Source of the DNA: an uncultured Oscillospiraceae bacterium
GTDB lineage: Bacteria; Bacillota; Clostridia; Oscillospirales; Oscillospiraceae
Direction of reading: 5' to 3'
DNA length: 64,000 nucleotides
Assembly: GCA_934591845.1 (NCBI GenBank)
Contig: CAKTPO010000003.1
Location: 1-64,000 of the forward strand
Shown: in pieces, positions 23,780 to 32,625 of the stretch
How the letters are laid out: each line of letters opens with the position of its first letter
Position numbering within the stretch: the stretch's first letter is position 1
Made by a program: the position numbers and the translations under genes
The notes under the pieces: model-generated
What the model saw: only the letters and a program-made list of their open reading frames with translations
Database searches by the model: none
Told to the model about the DNA's origin: nothing

Positions 23780-25373
23780 AAATGAGCAGTGGTACCGGAT
23801 GCGGCACTGGGAATGTATGCGCAGAAGTGCAAAGGAGCAGGTGGAACCGGCTTCCGGCTGGCTCTTTAACGCCATTGCCAACAAGCATGCCGAGGCCATG
23901 GACAATTTTCCCAGGCCCAATGTGCTGCCCCGGGAGGAAGACGACGAGGCCCTGGCCCAGGCTCTGGGCAGCATCCTGCCGGTGATTTTGCAGCAGGAGG
24001 ACTTTGAGGAGGTCTACGACCGGGTGATGGACGACAAGCTCAAAGGCGGTACCGGCATTTACGGGGTCTTCTGGGACCCTGAAAAGCAAGGCGGCCTGGG
24101 AGACATTGCCCTGAGCCGGGTGGATGTGCTGAACCTCTACTGGGAAAGCGGCATTACGGACTTGCAGCAGTCCCGGAATCTGTTTTATCTGCGGATGGAG
24201 GACAACGACCGGCTTTTGGAAGCCTATCCCCAGCTGGAGGGAAAGCTGACGGGGGAAGCGGACGCGGGGCAGAAACCCCAGACCGAGGACCGGGTGGACA
24301 CCACGGACAAGTCTGCCGTCATCGACTGGTACTACAAAAAGACGCAGCAGGGAAAACAGGTGCTGCACTACTGCAAATTTGTCGGGGACACGGTGCTATT
24401 TGCCACGGAAAACAGACATGAGTACCGGGACCGGGGATGGTATGACCATGGGCTCTACCCCTTTGTGATGGATCCCCTGTTCCGCACGGCGGGAAGCCCC
24501 TGCGGCTTTGGCTACATCGATGTGGCCAAGTCCGCCCAGGAGTATGTGGACCGGGGCAACCAGGCCATTTTGCAGAACATGCTCTCCTCTGCCCGCCCCC
24601 GGTATTTTATCCGGGTGGACGGGGCGGTCAACGAGGAGGAGTACGCCGATCTGAGCCGGGATTTCATTCACGTAGACGGCAATCTGGGAGACGACAGCAT
24701 CAAGCCTGTGGGTACCAAGGGCCTCAGCGACATCTATCTGTCCGTGGTCAACGGGAAAATCGACGAACTCAAAGAGGTCACGGGCAACCGGGATGTCTCC
24801 AACGGCGGCACGGTTTCCGGCGTGGTGGCGGCTTCGGCCATTGCGGCCATGCAGGAGGCGGGCTCCAAGCTCAGCCGGGACAGCGGCATGGCCTCCTACC
24901 GGGCCTTCCGGAAGGTGTGCCTGATGATGGTGGAACTCATCCGGCAGTTTTACGAGCTGCCCCGGTGCTTCCGGATTTTGGGCAAACGGGGCAGTCAGGA
25001 ATTTATCAGCTTTTCCAACGCCGGCATGAAGCCCCGGCCCCGGGGCATGGAACTGGGGGTGGAACTGGGCAGCCACACGCCCCTGTTCGATGTGGAGATC
25101 GGGGCGGAAAAGCAGAGCCCCTATTCCCGGCTCAGCCAGAATGAAATGGCCATGCAGTTCTACACCGCCGGACTTTTTGACCCCGCCCGGTGGGACCAGG
25201 CGGTGGGAGCCCTGGAAATGATGGACTTTGACGGGAAAAATAAGGTGCTGCAATACGTCCGGGACAACGGCGGCAAATACCTGGCCCAGCAGCAGGGAGA
25301 AATGCTCCGGCTGCGAAACGAAAACAATCTGCGCCAAAGAATGGCTGTGGCCAACGCCACTAGCCCTGTTTAA
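23676..25373 (+). CDS. Phage portal protein
   Basis: 565 residues from the ATG at 23676 (GGAGAT 6-11 bases upstream). The start ARQTLNRYRQGKANLERRVI, the block LFNAIANKHAEAMDNFPRPN and the later DISN-like ELKEVTGNRDVSNGGTVSGV, EAGSKLSRDSG are characteristic of podovirus-type portals found with N4-gp56 capsids. It forms the dodecameric ring for DNA entry. Position between large terminase and protease/scaffold/capsid supports it. Confidence 0.85.
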   Translation: MEKKNVIGPEELRKARQTLNRYRQGKANLERRVIENEQWYRMRHWECMRRSAKEQVEPASGWLFNAIANKHAEAMDNFPRPNVLPREEDDEALAQALGSILPVILQQEDFEEVYDRVMDDKLKGGTGIYGVFWDPEKQGGLGDIALSRVDVLNLYWESGITDLQQSRNLFYLRMEDNDRLLEAYPQLEGKLTGEADAGQKPQTEDRVDTTDKSAVIDWYYKKTQQGKQVLHYCKFVGDTVLFATENRHEYRDRGWYDHGLYPFVMDPLFRTAGSPCGFGYIDVAKSAQEYVDRGNQAILQNMLSSARPRYFIRVDGAVNEEEYADLSRDFIHVDGNLGDDSIKPVGTKGLSDIYLSVVNGKIDELKEVTGNRDVSNGGTVSGVVAASAIAAMQEAGSKLSRDSGMASYRAFRKVCLMMVELIRQFYELPRCFRILGKRGSQEFISFSNAGMKPRPRGMELGVELGSHTPLFDVEIGAEKQSPYSRLSQNEMAMQFYTAGLFDPARWDQAVGALEMMDFDGKNKVLQYVRDNGGKYLAQQQGEMLRLRNENNLRQRMAVANATSPV

Positions 25374-25385
25374 GGAGGAAGAACA

Positions 25386-25727
25386 ATGATCCATACCCAT
25401 TTTTTCAGAGACAAAGACCGTGGCACCGTGGAAATGGAAATGCAGGGCCACGCCAAAACCGCCCCCAAGGGCCAGGATCTGGTCTGTGCGGCGGCCACCA
25501 TGCTGGCCTATACCCTGGCCCAGGCGGTGCAGTTTTTGTATGAGCAGGGCCGGTTCCTGGAAAAGCCCCATATCCAGCTGGTGGATGGCTACGCCAAAAT
25601 CGTGGTGCGGCCCAAGCCCACTGCCATGGCCGAGACCATGATGGCCTACTGGGTGGCCCAGGCCGGGGCCTTCGTATTGGAGCGGAACTACCCCGGCGCC
25701 GTCAGCCTCATGTCCATGGAGGTGTGA
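25386..25727 (+). CDS. Prp-family cysteine protease, likely prohead protease
   Basis: 113 residues, the usual length of Prp (YsxB). The conserved catalytic pair is visible: GHA with His22 and DLVCAAA with Cys34, spaced as in Prp. Cellular Prp trims the N-terminal extension of ribosomal protein L27 at an LQFFA-type motif, and staphylococcal Prp also processes phage 80-alpha capsid and scaffold. Here the gene lies between portal and scaffold, and both scaffold and capsid start with LQLFA, so it probably matures the capsid. Follows portal by 12 bases. Confidence 0.85.
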   Translation: MIHTHFFRDKDRGTVEMEMQGHAKTAPKGQDLVCAAATMLAYTLAQAVQFLYEQGRFLEKPHIQLVDGYAKIVVRPKPTAMAETMMAYWVAQAGAFVLERNYPGAVSLMSMEV

Positions 25728-25728
25728 G

Positions 25729-26481
25729 ATGACCGATTACTTTGTAAACTACCGGGCCCTGCAGCTGTTCGCGGAAGCGGCAGGCCCGGAGTCGGGCGTA
25801 ACGGAGGTGGGCGCCCAGCCTCAAGCCGAACCCTCCCAGGGCCGGGAGGACTTCGAGAAACTGATCCAGGGCCCATACAAAGAGGCCTACGATGCCAGGG
25901 TGCAGAGCATTCTGCGGCAGCGGCTTAAAAACAGCCGGGAAACGGCGGAGCAATTCGCCGCGGCACAGCCTTTGCTTCAGTATATGCAAAAAGCCCTGGG
26001 CATGGAGGGCCAGGACTACGGGGCCATGGAAAAGGCCCTGCGAGAGCGTTTGCCGGAACAGCCGGAGCCTGCCGAGCAGCAGCGGCAGACCCAGGAAATT
26101 CAGGCAGGTGCTGAACAAATGCTTGCCCAGTGGCACAGCCAGGCCCAGACCATCCGGGAGACCTATCCGGAATTCGATTTGGAAAAGGAAATGCTGGACC
26201 CGGGCTTTCGTCAGCTGCTTCGTGCCCGTGTGGATATGCAGACGGCCTATGAGATCCGCCACAAGCAGGAGATCATACCCGCTGCCATGGCCTATGCGGC
26301 CCAAAGGGTGGAGCGGCATCTGGCGGAAAAGCTTCGGGAAACCAGCCCCCGTCCCCCGGAAAACGGTCTGACCCCCTCCGGCGCAGCCCCCCTGGGAAAC
26401 CGGGTGGAAAAGCTGAGCCGAAAGGAGCTGGCGGAACTGTGCCGCCGGGTGGAGCGAGGCGAGCGAGTCAGTTTTGCTTAG
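25729..26481 (+). CDS. Phage scaffolding protein with N-terminal LQLFA processing motif
   Basis: 250 residues, mostly helical and Gln/Glu/Ala-rich as scaffolds are. LQLFA occupies residues 11-15, matching the Prp recognition pattern. A central region (AMEKALRERLPEQPEPAEQQ) is a likely flexible hinge, and the Lys/Arg-rich end (VEKLSRKELAELCRRVERGE) is a plausible capsid-binding segment. Lies directly after the Prp gene with one base between, and before the capsid gene. Confidence 0.75.
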   Translation: MTDYFVNYRALQLFAEAAGPESGVTEVGAQPQAEPSQGREDFEKLIQGPYKEAYDARVQSILRQRLKNSRETAEQFAAAQPLLQYMQKALGMEGQDYGAMEKALRERLPEQPEPAEQQRQTQEIQAGAEQMLAQWHSQAQTIRETYPEFDLEKEMLDPGFRQLLRARVDMQTAYEIRHKQEIIPAAMAYAAQRVERHLAEKLRETSPRPPENGLTPSGAAPLGNRVEKLSRKELAELCRRVERGERVSFA

Positions 26482-26509
26482 GAAAAATAAAAAAACAAAG
26501 GAGCTATCT

Positions 26510-27529
26510 ATGGAAATGAACTTTTTGCAGCTGTTTGCGGAGAACCCCCAGGTCAATGTGACCACGGATCCGGGCCTTTCCGCAGAGAACAGGACCTTTT
26601 ATGACCGGGCCCTCATCGAGGAGGCGGGCCCCAACCTGATCCACGGCCAGTTTGGCCAGAAGCGGCCCATTCCCAAAAACGGGGGCAAGCGCATCCAGTT
26701 CCGCCGGTATGCGGGACTGCCCAAGGCTCTGAAGCCCCTGACCGAGGGCGTGACCCCCGAGGGCCGGAAGCTCAGCGCCACCGCCGTGGAGGCAGAGGTG
26801 AACCAGTACGGCGACTTCGTGTGTCTGTCTGACGTATTGGATCTGACGGCCATTGACAACAATGTGCTGGAAGCCACTAAGGCCGTGGGCCGTCAGGCGG
26901 GCATGACCCTGGACACCATTACCCGGAACGTCTTGCAGTCCGGCACCAATGTGTACTACTGCCCCAAGGTGGATGCCGCCGGCAAGCAGACTCCTGTGGC
27001 GGACCGCTCCGGCTTGGACAAGACCTGCACCCTGACGGTGGACACCGTCAAGAAGGTGGCCGCCATGCTGAAAGCCGCCAACGCCCCCAAAATCGCCGGG
27101 GACTATGTGTGCGTGCTCCATCCCTATGTGGCCTATGATATTATGTCCGACCCCCGTTGGGAGGAAATGCACAAGTACGCCACCCCCGACAACATGTATG
27201 AGGGCGAGATCGGCCGTATTGCCGGTGTCCGCTTTGTGGAGACCTCTGAGGCGGCGGTATACAAGGGTACGGAAAACGACTGCCCCCAGGGTCTGGCGGT
27301 GTTCGGCTGCCTGTTCCTGGCAGAGGGTGCCTACGGCGTGACGGAAGTCACCGGCGGGGGCCTGACCACCATCATCAAGCAGCTGGGTTCCGCCGGTACC
27401 GCTGACCCCCTGGATCAGCGCAGCACCGTGGGCTGGAAAGCATTGCAGACGGCGGAGATCCTCATGGAGCCCTACCTCATCCGGGTAGAGTGCTGCTCCG
27501 CCTTCTCCCCCACGGCAGAAGCCAACTAA
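26510..27529 (+). CDS. Major capsid protein (N4-gp56 family)
   Basis: 339 residues from the ATG at 26510 with AAAGGAG upstream. N-terminus MEMNFLQLFAENPQVNVTTD includes LQLFA at 6-10, then AENRTFYDRALIEEAGPNLI, GGKRIQFRRYAGLP, LTEGVTPEGRKLSAT and LDTITRNVLQSGTNVYY, all features of the N4-gp56 capsid family. The HK97-like fold is expected. A hairpin follows the stop codon. Confidence 0.9.
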   Translation: MEMNFLQLFAENPQVNVTTDPGLSAENRTFYDRALIEEAGPNLIHGQFGQKRPIPKNGGKRIQFRRYAGLPKALKPLTEGVTPEGRKLSATAVEAEVNQYGDFVCLSDVLDLTAIDNNVLEATKAVGRQAGMTLDTITRNVLQSGTNVYYCPKVDAAGKQTPVADRSGLDKTCTLTVDTVKKVAAMLKAANAPKIAGDYVCVLHPYVAYDIMSDPRWEEMHKYATPDNMYEGEIGRIAGVRFVETSEAAVYKGTENDCPQGLAVFGCLFLAEGAYGVTEVTGGGLTTIIKQLGSAGTADPLDQRSTVGWKALQTAEILMEPYLIRVECCSAFSPTAEAN

Positions 27530-27542
27530 GAATAGAAGCCAG

Positions 27543-27565
27543 CCCCCAGGCCATGGGCCTGGGGG
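27543..27565 (+). terminator. Hairpin after the capsid gene (probable leaky attenuator)
   Basis: Perfect 10-bp stem CCCCCAGGCC/GGCCTGGGGG with a 3-base loop, without a T-run. It may stabilise or partly end the capsid mRNA and so keep downstream tail genes lower. Confidence 0.55.
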
Positions 27566-27588
27566 AACAGAAGAAAGGAATGTGTTCT

Positions 27589-27810
27589 ATGGAAGAAAAA
27601 GTGACCATTCGGATGCCCCTGACCCGGGAAGAACGGGAGGACGTGTTTGTGGGCATCAACGGCAAAACCTGGCTGATCCAGCGGGGCGTGGCGGTGGAGG
27701 TGCCCTGGAATGTGGCCAAGGTTCTGGCCCGCCGGGAAAAGAGTCTGGCCCAGGCCATGGCCTTTGAAGCCCAGGCGGCCCAGCCCCTGCAGAGCCTGGA
27801 GGGCCGATAA
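27589..27810 (+). CDS. Small phage head protein, unknown
   Basis: 73 residues: MEEKVTIRMPLTREEREDVF, then VGINGKTWLIQRGVAVEVPW. The start at 27589 has AAAGGA 10 bases upstream. The sequence resembles short proteins that follow N4-gp56 capsid genes in clostridial prophages; role unknown. Abuts the next gene (TAA immediately followed by ATG). Confidence 0.65.
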   Translation: MEEKVTIRMPLTREEREDVFVGINGKTWLIQRGVAVEVPWNVAKVLARREKSLAQAMAFEAQAAQPLQSLEGR

Positions 27811-28176
27811 ATGACGGTGCGGGAGGTCATGGAGGCCACGGACCGGCGACGGCCCAATCTGTACAGCCGGGAGGAAAAGCTGCGCTGGCTGGAAGAAGTG
27901 GAGGCCATGGTCTGGGGGGCCCTGGAAGCCTTTCACGCTGTGGTGGGCCCCTATCCCGGCCTTCGCCAGGAGGACTGGCTGGGGAAAAAGCTGATGCTGC
28001 CCCAGGCCTTTACGGGGCTGTATTTCCTGTGGCTGGAAGGCTCCATCTACTATGCCGACCAGGAATTTTCCCTTTACAACAATGCCATGAGCCGGTTCAA
28101 CGCCTTGTGGAAGGAATTTTTCGCCTGGTGCTGCCGGACCATTCCCCAGCCGGGAAAGGCCCTGCGGTATCTGTAA
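27811..28176 (+). CDS. Putative head-tail connector/adaptor protein
   Basis: 121 residues: MTVREVMEATDRRRPNLYSR, then Trp-rich helices (EEVEAMVWGALEAF, DWLGKKLMLPQAFTGLYFLW). The predicted all-helical content and location between capsid and tail genes suit an adaptor that docks under the portal, but I recognise no named family. Confidence 0.5.
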   Translation: MTVREVMEATDRRRPNLYSREEKLRWLEEVEAMVWGALEAFHAVVGPYPGLRQEDWLGKKLMLPQAFTGLYFLWLEGSIYYADQEFSLYNNAMSRFNALWKEFFAWCCRTIPQPGKALRYL

Positions 28177-28195
28177 AGGAAAGGGGGGATGGGCG

Positions 28196-29902
28196 GTGGA
28201 AATGCCCATGCTGAAACGGGTTTGGAGCCGCCGCCATACGGTGGATGCCTTCGGGGGCCTGGACCGGGGGGCCCGCATCGGGGACGGAAGCTTTTCTCAG
28301 ATGGAAAACCTCTGCGCCGACTTTTACCCGGCTCTGGGCCCCCGTCCCGGCCGGATGCAGACGGAACTGCAAAACGTTACGGCCCTGGGGGCCGGGGAGG
28401 GGCTGTGCTACACCCAGGGGAAATACCTGGTGCTGCCGGACCGGAAAGTGGACTTGGGCCTGACAAAGCAGGGGCCTAAAAAGCTTGTAAACATGGGGGC
28501 CTATGTGCTGGTGTTCCCGGATAAAAAATACGCCAGCACCGCAGACCCCTCAGACTTTGGCTGCCTGGAAGCCAGCTTCCCCGGGGAAGTGGCCGTGACC
28601 CTGACCCCCTGCACGCTGGAGGGTGCAGACCGGCTGCCGGACTTTGTCCAGTCCACGGAGCCAACGAAGCCTGCCAATAAGGCCCTGTGGCTGGACACCT
28701 CTTTTCACCCCCAGGTGCTCAAGGAGTGGTCCGCCGCCTCGGGCCTCTGGGTCACGGTGCAGACCGCCTACGTCCGGCTCTCCGCCCCGGGCATCGGCAA
28801 GGACTTCCGGCTCTATGACGGTGTGACCATTCAGGGAGCCGGGGAGTTAGACGGCGGCAATGCCCTCTGGCTTGTCACGGAGGACAGCCTGGTGATTTCC
28901 GGCGTTCTGGCCGGGAAAACCACCGTGGAGCAGGGATTGCGGGTCATGCGACAGGTGCCGGAGATGGACTATGTGACGGAGTGCGGCAACCGGCTGTGGG
29001 GCTGCCGTTTTGGCCCCGGGGCCGATGGGAAAATGGTCAATGAGCTCTACGCCTCCAAACTGGGGGATTTCCGGAACTGGAATTGCTTTATGGGCCTGTC
29101 TACCGACAGCTATACCGTGGGCGTGGGCAGCCAGGGCCCCTTTACCGGGGCGGTGACCTACCTGGGTATGCCCATTTTCTTTAAGGAGGACTGCCTGTAT
29201 AAAGTCTATGGCAGCTACCCCGGGGCATTCCGGGTACAGAGCACCGTGTGCCCCGGGGTGCAGCAGGGCTGCGGGGAGAGTCTGGCCATTGTGGGCAACT
29301 CCCTGTTCTATAAGGCCCCCATGGGGGTCTGCGTTTACGATGGCTCCCTGCCCGGGGAAGTGGGCAAGGCCCTGGGGAATCTGGGAAGCCAAAGGGCCGT
29401 GGGAGCCGGGTTCGGAGACCGGTATTTCCTGAGCCTTTTAGAGGGAACGGAAGAATCCCTCTACGTGCTGGACACCCGCCTGGGCCAGTGGCACCGGGAG
29501 GAGGGGCTGCAACTGCGGCAGCTGCGGTTTTGCCAGGGCAAGCTCTACGGCCTGGACGGGGACGGGAATCTGTGGATTCTGCGGGGAGAAGACAATGAGG
29601 AGGAGGTTCGCTGGTCTGCCCAAACCGGCCGGATCTCCGGCTGGGACGGGAAAAGCCAGATTTTAACGGGCCTGGAATTGCAGCTGATGCTCTCCCGCCA
29701 TGCCCACGCCCGGGTGCTGGTGCGCTATGACGATGCCGGGGCCTGGGAGACCGTGGGCACCATGACCGGCACGGATCGGCGGTTTTTCCTGCCGGTGCGG
29801 CCCAAGCCCTGCGGACATCTGGAACTGCGGTTGGAGGGCCGGGGAGACATGCGGCTGTTTTCCATCACCCGGGTCTACCGCCAGGGAAGGAGCGGCCAAT
29901 GA
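28196..29902 (+). CDS. Large phage tail protein, probable nozzle/stabilisation protein
   Basis: 568 residues from a GTG at 28196 (AAGGGGGG upstream); ATG at 28202 is an alternative. It is rich in short beta strands and Trp/Gly turns (VITEDSL-like repeats, GVGSQGPFTGAVTYLGMPIF, SLFYKAPMGVCVYDG), suggesting a beta-propeller such as the packaged-DNA stabilisation/tail nozzle proteins of P22- and N4-like podoviruses. The assignment is by shape and position only. Overlaps the next gene by 4 bases (ATGA). Confidence 0.5.
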   Translation: MEMPMLKRVWSRRHTVDAFGGLDRGARIGDGSFSQMENLCADFYPALGPRPGRMQTELQNVTALGAGEGLCYTQGKYLVLPDRKVDLGLTKQGPKKLVNMGAYVLVFPDKKYASTADPSDFGCLEASFPGEVAVTLTPCTLEGADRLPDFVQSTEPTKPANKALWLDTSFHPQVLKEWSAASGLWVTVQTAYVRLSAPGIGKDFRLYDGVTIQGAGELDGGNALWLVTEDSLVISGVLAGKTTVEQGLRVMRQVPEMDYVTECGNRLWGCRFGPGADGKMVNELYASKLGDFRNWNCFMGLSTDSYTVGVGSQGPFTGAVTYLGMPIFFKEDCLYKVYGSYPGAFRVQSTVCPGVQQGCGESLAIVGNSLFYKAPMGVCVYDGSLPGEVGKALGNLGSQRAVGAGFGDRYFLSLLEGTEESLYVLDTRLGQWHREEGLQLRQLRFCQGKLYGLDGDGNLWILRGEDNEEEVRWSAQTGRISGWDGKSQILTGLELQLMLSRHAHARVLVRYDDAGAWETVGTMTGTDRRFFLPVRPKPCGHLELRLEGRGDMRLFSITRVYRQGRSGQ

Positions 29903-30375
29903 TGGGGGCAGAATGGCTGCGGCTGCCCAGTATTCAGGAGGGCACTCCGGAGGAGCAATTGCGGGACATCCGGAATTACCTGTTTCAGCTCTCCGAGCAG
30001 CTGCAATACGCCCTGTCCCACGGGGAGAGCCAGAGCGGGCAGGACTGGGATGGGATTCTTCGGGCCCTGTTAAACTCCGGGGAGCTGATGGGCAGTTTAA
30101 CGGCCCTGACGGAAAAACGTCTGGAAGGCCGATACCTGAGCGGGGACAGCTGGGAAGCAGACAGGCGCCGGGTATCGGAGGAACAGGCCCAGGTGTTGTG
30201 CCGCCTGGGGGCCCTGGAAGACAGGGCCTCCCGGGAAGAACCGACCCAGAGTGGCTTCTGCGTTCCGGGAACACCGGGCATGCAGACCCAGCAGGGGGAA
30301 CGGGTGCACTTTACGGCCCTGCCCCACCCGGCAAGCCCCCTGCAACAGCTACCCGACGGACATTGGCGGGTGTAA
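29899..30375 (+). CDS. Phage structural protein, unknown
   Basis: 158 residues. Begins MMGAEWLRLPSIQEGTPEEQ, then LRDIRNYLFQLSEQLQYALS, a coiled-coil helix; the second half is lower-complexity with a Pro-rich end. Sequences of this style (short helical N-terminus, LFQLSEQLQY) are common in clostridial prophages between tail and spike genes; function unknown. Start codon overlaps the previous stop. Confidence 0.6.
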   Translation: MMGAEWLRLPSIQEGTPEEQLRDIRNYLFQLSEQLQYALSHGESQSGQDWDGILRALLNSGELMGSLTALTEKRLEGRYLSGDSWEADRRRVSEEQAQVLCRLGALEDRASREEPTQSGFCVPGTPGMQTQQGERVHFTALPHPASPLQQLPDGHWRV

Positions 30376-30384
30376 GGAGGAAGA

Positions 30385-31023
30385 ATGGAAGAAAAGAAAC
30401 GAAGGGACTATACCCCCACCGACCGGGTGGAACAGGCCCGGCAGGAGGCCCTGGCCAGTGACCGGAAGCAGCCCGGGGCCTATGTTTCCCAGTGGCAGAA
30501 GCAGCTGGATGCGGCCATGGAGAAAATTTTGAACCGGGAGGCCTTTTCCTATCAGCTAAACGGGGATGCCCTCTACCGGCAGTATAAAGACCAGGCGGTG
30601 CAGTCTGGCCGCCTGGCCATGCAGGACACCCTGGGTCAGGCAGCGGCCATGACCGGGGGCTACGGCAATTCCTACGGCCAGACTGCGGCCCAGCAGTCCT
30701 ACCGGCGGCATATGGAGGATTTGTCTGACAAGGCTGCCCAGCTCTACGACAAGGCCCGGGCAGACTACGACCGCCAGGGACAGGCGGACAAGGAGAACTA
30801 TGCCATGCTGCTGCAGCGGGAGAACGGCAGTCAGAACCAGTACAGGCAGGCGCTGGCCGCCTGGCAGGCGGAAAACCAGCGGCTGTGGAACCGGTATGAC
30901 CGGGAGCGCAGTGCCGATTACCAGTCCTACCGGGATCAGGTGTCAGACAGCCGCTGGCAGCAGGAATTTGAGGAAGCCCAGCGGCAGTTTTATGACCAGC
31001 TGGTAAGAAGATTCGGCTGGTAG
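30385..31023 (+). CDS. Phage virion protein with GGYGNSYG motif, possible ejection protein
   Basis: 212 residues, almost wholly helical and Gln-rich. The conserved core AFSYQLNGDALYRQYKDQAV, MQDTLGQAAAMTGGYGNSYG recurs in many Firmicutes phage proteins of unknown role. The long amphipathic helices with a Gly/Tyr hinge are compatible with an internal, ejected virion protein in a short-tailed phage. Preceded by AAGGAGGAAG. Confidence 0.5.
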   Translation: MEEKKRRDYTPTDRVEQARQEALASDRKQPGAYVSQWQKQLDAAMEKILNREAFSYQLNGDALYRQYKDQAVQSGRLAMQDTLGQAAAMTGGYGNSYGQTAAQQSYRRHMEDLSDKAAQLYDKARADYDRQGQADKENYAMLLQRENGSQNQYRQALAAWQAENQRLWNRYDRERSADYQSYRDQVSDSRWQQEFEEAQRQFYDQLVRRFGW

Positions 31024-31033
31024 GGGCGTAGCC

Positions 31034-32371
31034 ATGATTTTATCGACCCTGAACCGGCCCTTGCGGGTTGAGGGGGACCAGCTGGGAAGCCCCCTGACCC
31101 TGACCCTTTCCGCAGGCGGGGAGCCCTTGACGATTTGCTATCGCTGCGGCACCCGGCAGGGGGTGGTGGCGGAAAAGACTCAGAAAACCAGCATCACCTG
31201 GGTGCCCCCGGTGGAACTGGCGGCAGAATACCCGGCCTTGCAGCGCATTCCCGTAGAACTGACCCTGACCCTGTACCGGGGGGAGGAGCCGGTAGAGACC
31301 CGGCAGGAGTATTTGCTCCTGGGGCTTCCGCCCACGGAAGTCCCCCAGGGGAAGCTGGTCATTACCGATGACACCGGCACCCGGGAGCTGTGCGGCGGAT
31401 TTGTCCAGGGGGTCTCTCTGGCCGCCCTTTCGGTGGAGGCCCAGGGCAGCGCCGGGGCCCCCATTGCCCGGTGCCGCCTGTACTGCGGCGGGCTTCAGGG
31501 GGCGGGGACGAAGGTCTCCTTCCCCCTGCCCCAAAGCGGCCTGATCCCGGTGCGGGCAGAGCTGTGGGACACCCGGGGCAGGCAGACGACCCTGGAAGCG
31601 AATCTTACGGTACTGCCCAGAACACCGCCCCAGGGGGCCATTTTATCCCTGGAAGAACAGGACGAGGCGGGAAACCCCCAACCCGGCGGCCCCCGGTGGC
31701 GTGTCCACGCCATGGGCATGGTCACCGCCCTTCCCGGAGTGAAGCCGGTGTTCACCCTGAAAGGAAAAACGGAAGCCGGGGAAGAAATCACCCGGGATCT
31801 GGGCCAGGGGCCCCAGATGGATGCCACCGTGGTAATCCCCAGGGTGCAGGAGCTGACCCTTCTGGTGGGGGACGGTCTGGAAACCCTGGAATTCCCCTGG
31901 GGAAACGGCCCCTTGCTGGATCTGGACATCCCGAACCGGGCCCTGGGTCTGGGCTGCCGGGGGGAGCGGGCCCAGACCGTGACCCTGGGAATGCCGGTGG
32001 ACTTCCGGGGAAACCGGCTGCTGGGGCTGCCCCCGGCCCAGGATGCAGAAGAACCCCTGCCTTTGGGGCAGGCGGAGGCGGCGTATTTAAGCCCCCGGCT
32101 TCTCTGGGAGAATCCCAACCCCCAGGAGCCCTTTCTGCCTGGGGAAATTCAGGCCCAGGGGGCATTGTTTGCCGTTGAATTTACAGAAACGGCAGCAGGA
32201 GCCAGATTCTGGGAAATCGTGGGGGCCTTTGGGTTTCTTCGTGGCAGGACTTCTGGCCGGGAAGTGACACAAAGCCCCGGGGTGCTGGCCTTTGGCCCAG
32301 GGGATCCGGACAACAGCCATGCAGTGCCCCTGAAAATACTCCGGCTGCTGCCGGGAAAGGAGGGCCTATGA
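31034..32371 (+). CDS. Putative receptor-binding/tail spike protein (DUF859-like region)
   Basis: 445 residues. Consists of repeated beta-sandwich-like segments (VELTLTLYRGEEPVETRQEY, LPLPQSGLIPVRAELWDTRG) and a C-terminal portion that includes LGMPVDFRGNRLLGLPPAQD, a layout seen in distal tail proteins where a short hydrophobic VDFRGNRL segment precedes the tip. It lies last before the holin pair, the usual place for adhesins. Identity is tentative. Confidence 0.5.
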   Translation: MILSTLNRPLRVEGDQLGSPLTLTLSAGGEPLTICYRCGTRQGVVAEKTQKTSITWVPPVELAAEYPALQRIPVELTLTLYRGEEPVETRQEYLLLGLPPTEVPQGKLVITDDTGTRELCGGFVQGVSLAALSVEAQGSAGAPIARCRLYCGGLQGAGTKVSFPLPQSGLIPVRAELWDTRGRQTTLEANLTVLPRTPPQGAILSLEEQDEAGNPQPGGPRWRVHAMGMVTALPGVKPVFTLKGKTEAGEEITRDLGQGPQMDATVVIPRVQELTLLVGDGLETLEFPWGNGPLLDLDIPNRALGLGCRGERAQTVTLGMPVDFRGNRLLGLPPAQDAEEPLPLGQAEAAYLSPRLLWENPNPQEPFLPGEIQAQGALFAVEFTETAAGARFWEIVGAFGFLRGRTSGREVTQSPGVLAFGPGDPDNSHAVPLKILRLLPGKEGL

Positions 32372-32622
32372 GCGCGACGGTGGCGGCCTCTCTCATTACA
32401 GGGCTACTGTCTCTGGCGGGGGTGGTGCTTAGCAATCTGCTCTCCGAGCGGCGGCGGGAAAACGCCCTGCGCACCGCCCAGGCGGTGACGGATGCGCAGC
32501 TGCGGGAACTGACCCGGGAGGTCCGGGAGCACAACCATTTTGCCCGGCGGATGCCAGTGGTAGAAGAACAGATCAAGGTCATCAATCACCGATTGGAGGA
32601 CCTGGAAAAAGGAGGAGCATAA
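32368..32622 (+). CDS. Small membrane-anchored phage protein upstream of holin (XhlA-like)
   Basis: 84 residues. An N-terminal membrane segment (SLITGLLSLAGVVLSNLL) precedes a charged coiled coil (RELTREVREHNHFARRMPVV, then KVINHRLEDLEKG). Such proteins commonly sit beside holins in clostridial prophages and may regulate lysis. Starts within the previous stop (ATGA). Confidence 0.7.
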   Translation: MSATVAASLITGLLSLAGVVLSNLLSERRRENALRTAQAVTDAQLRELTREVREHNHFARRMPVVEEQIKVINHRLEDLEKGGA

Positions 32623-32625
32623 CAT

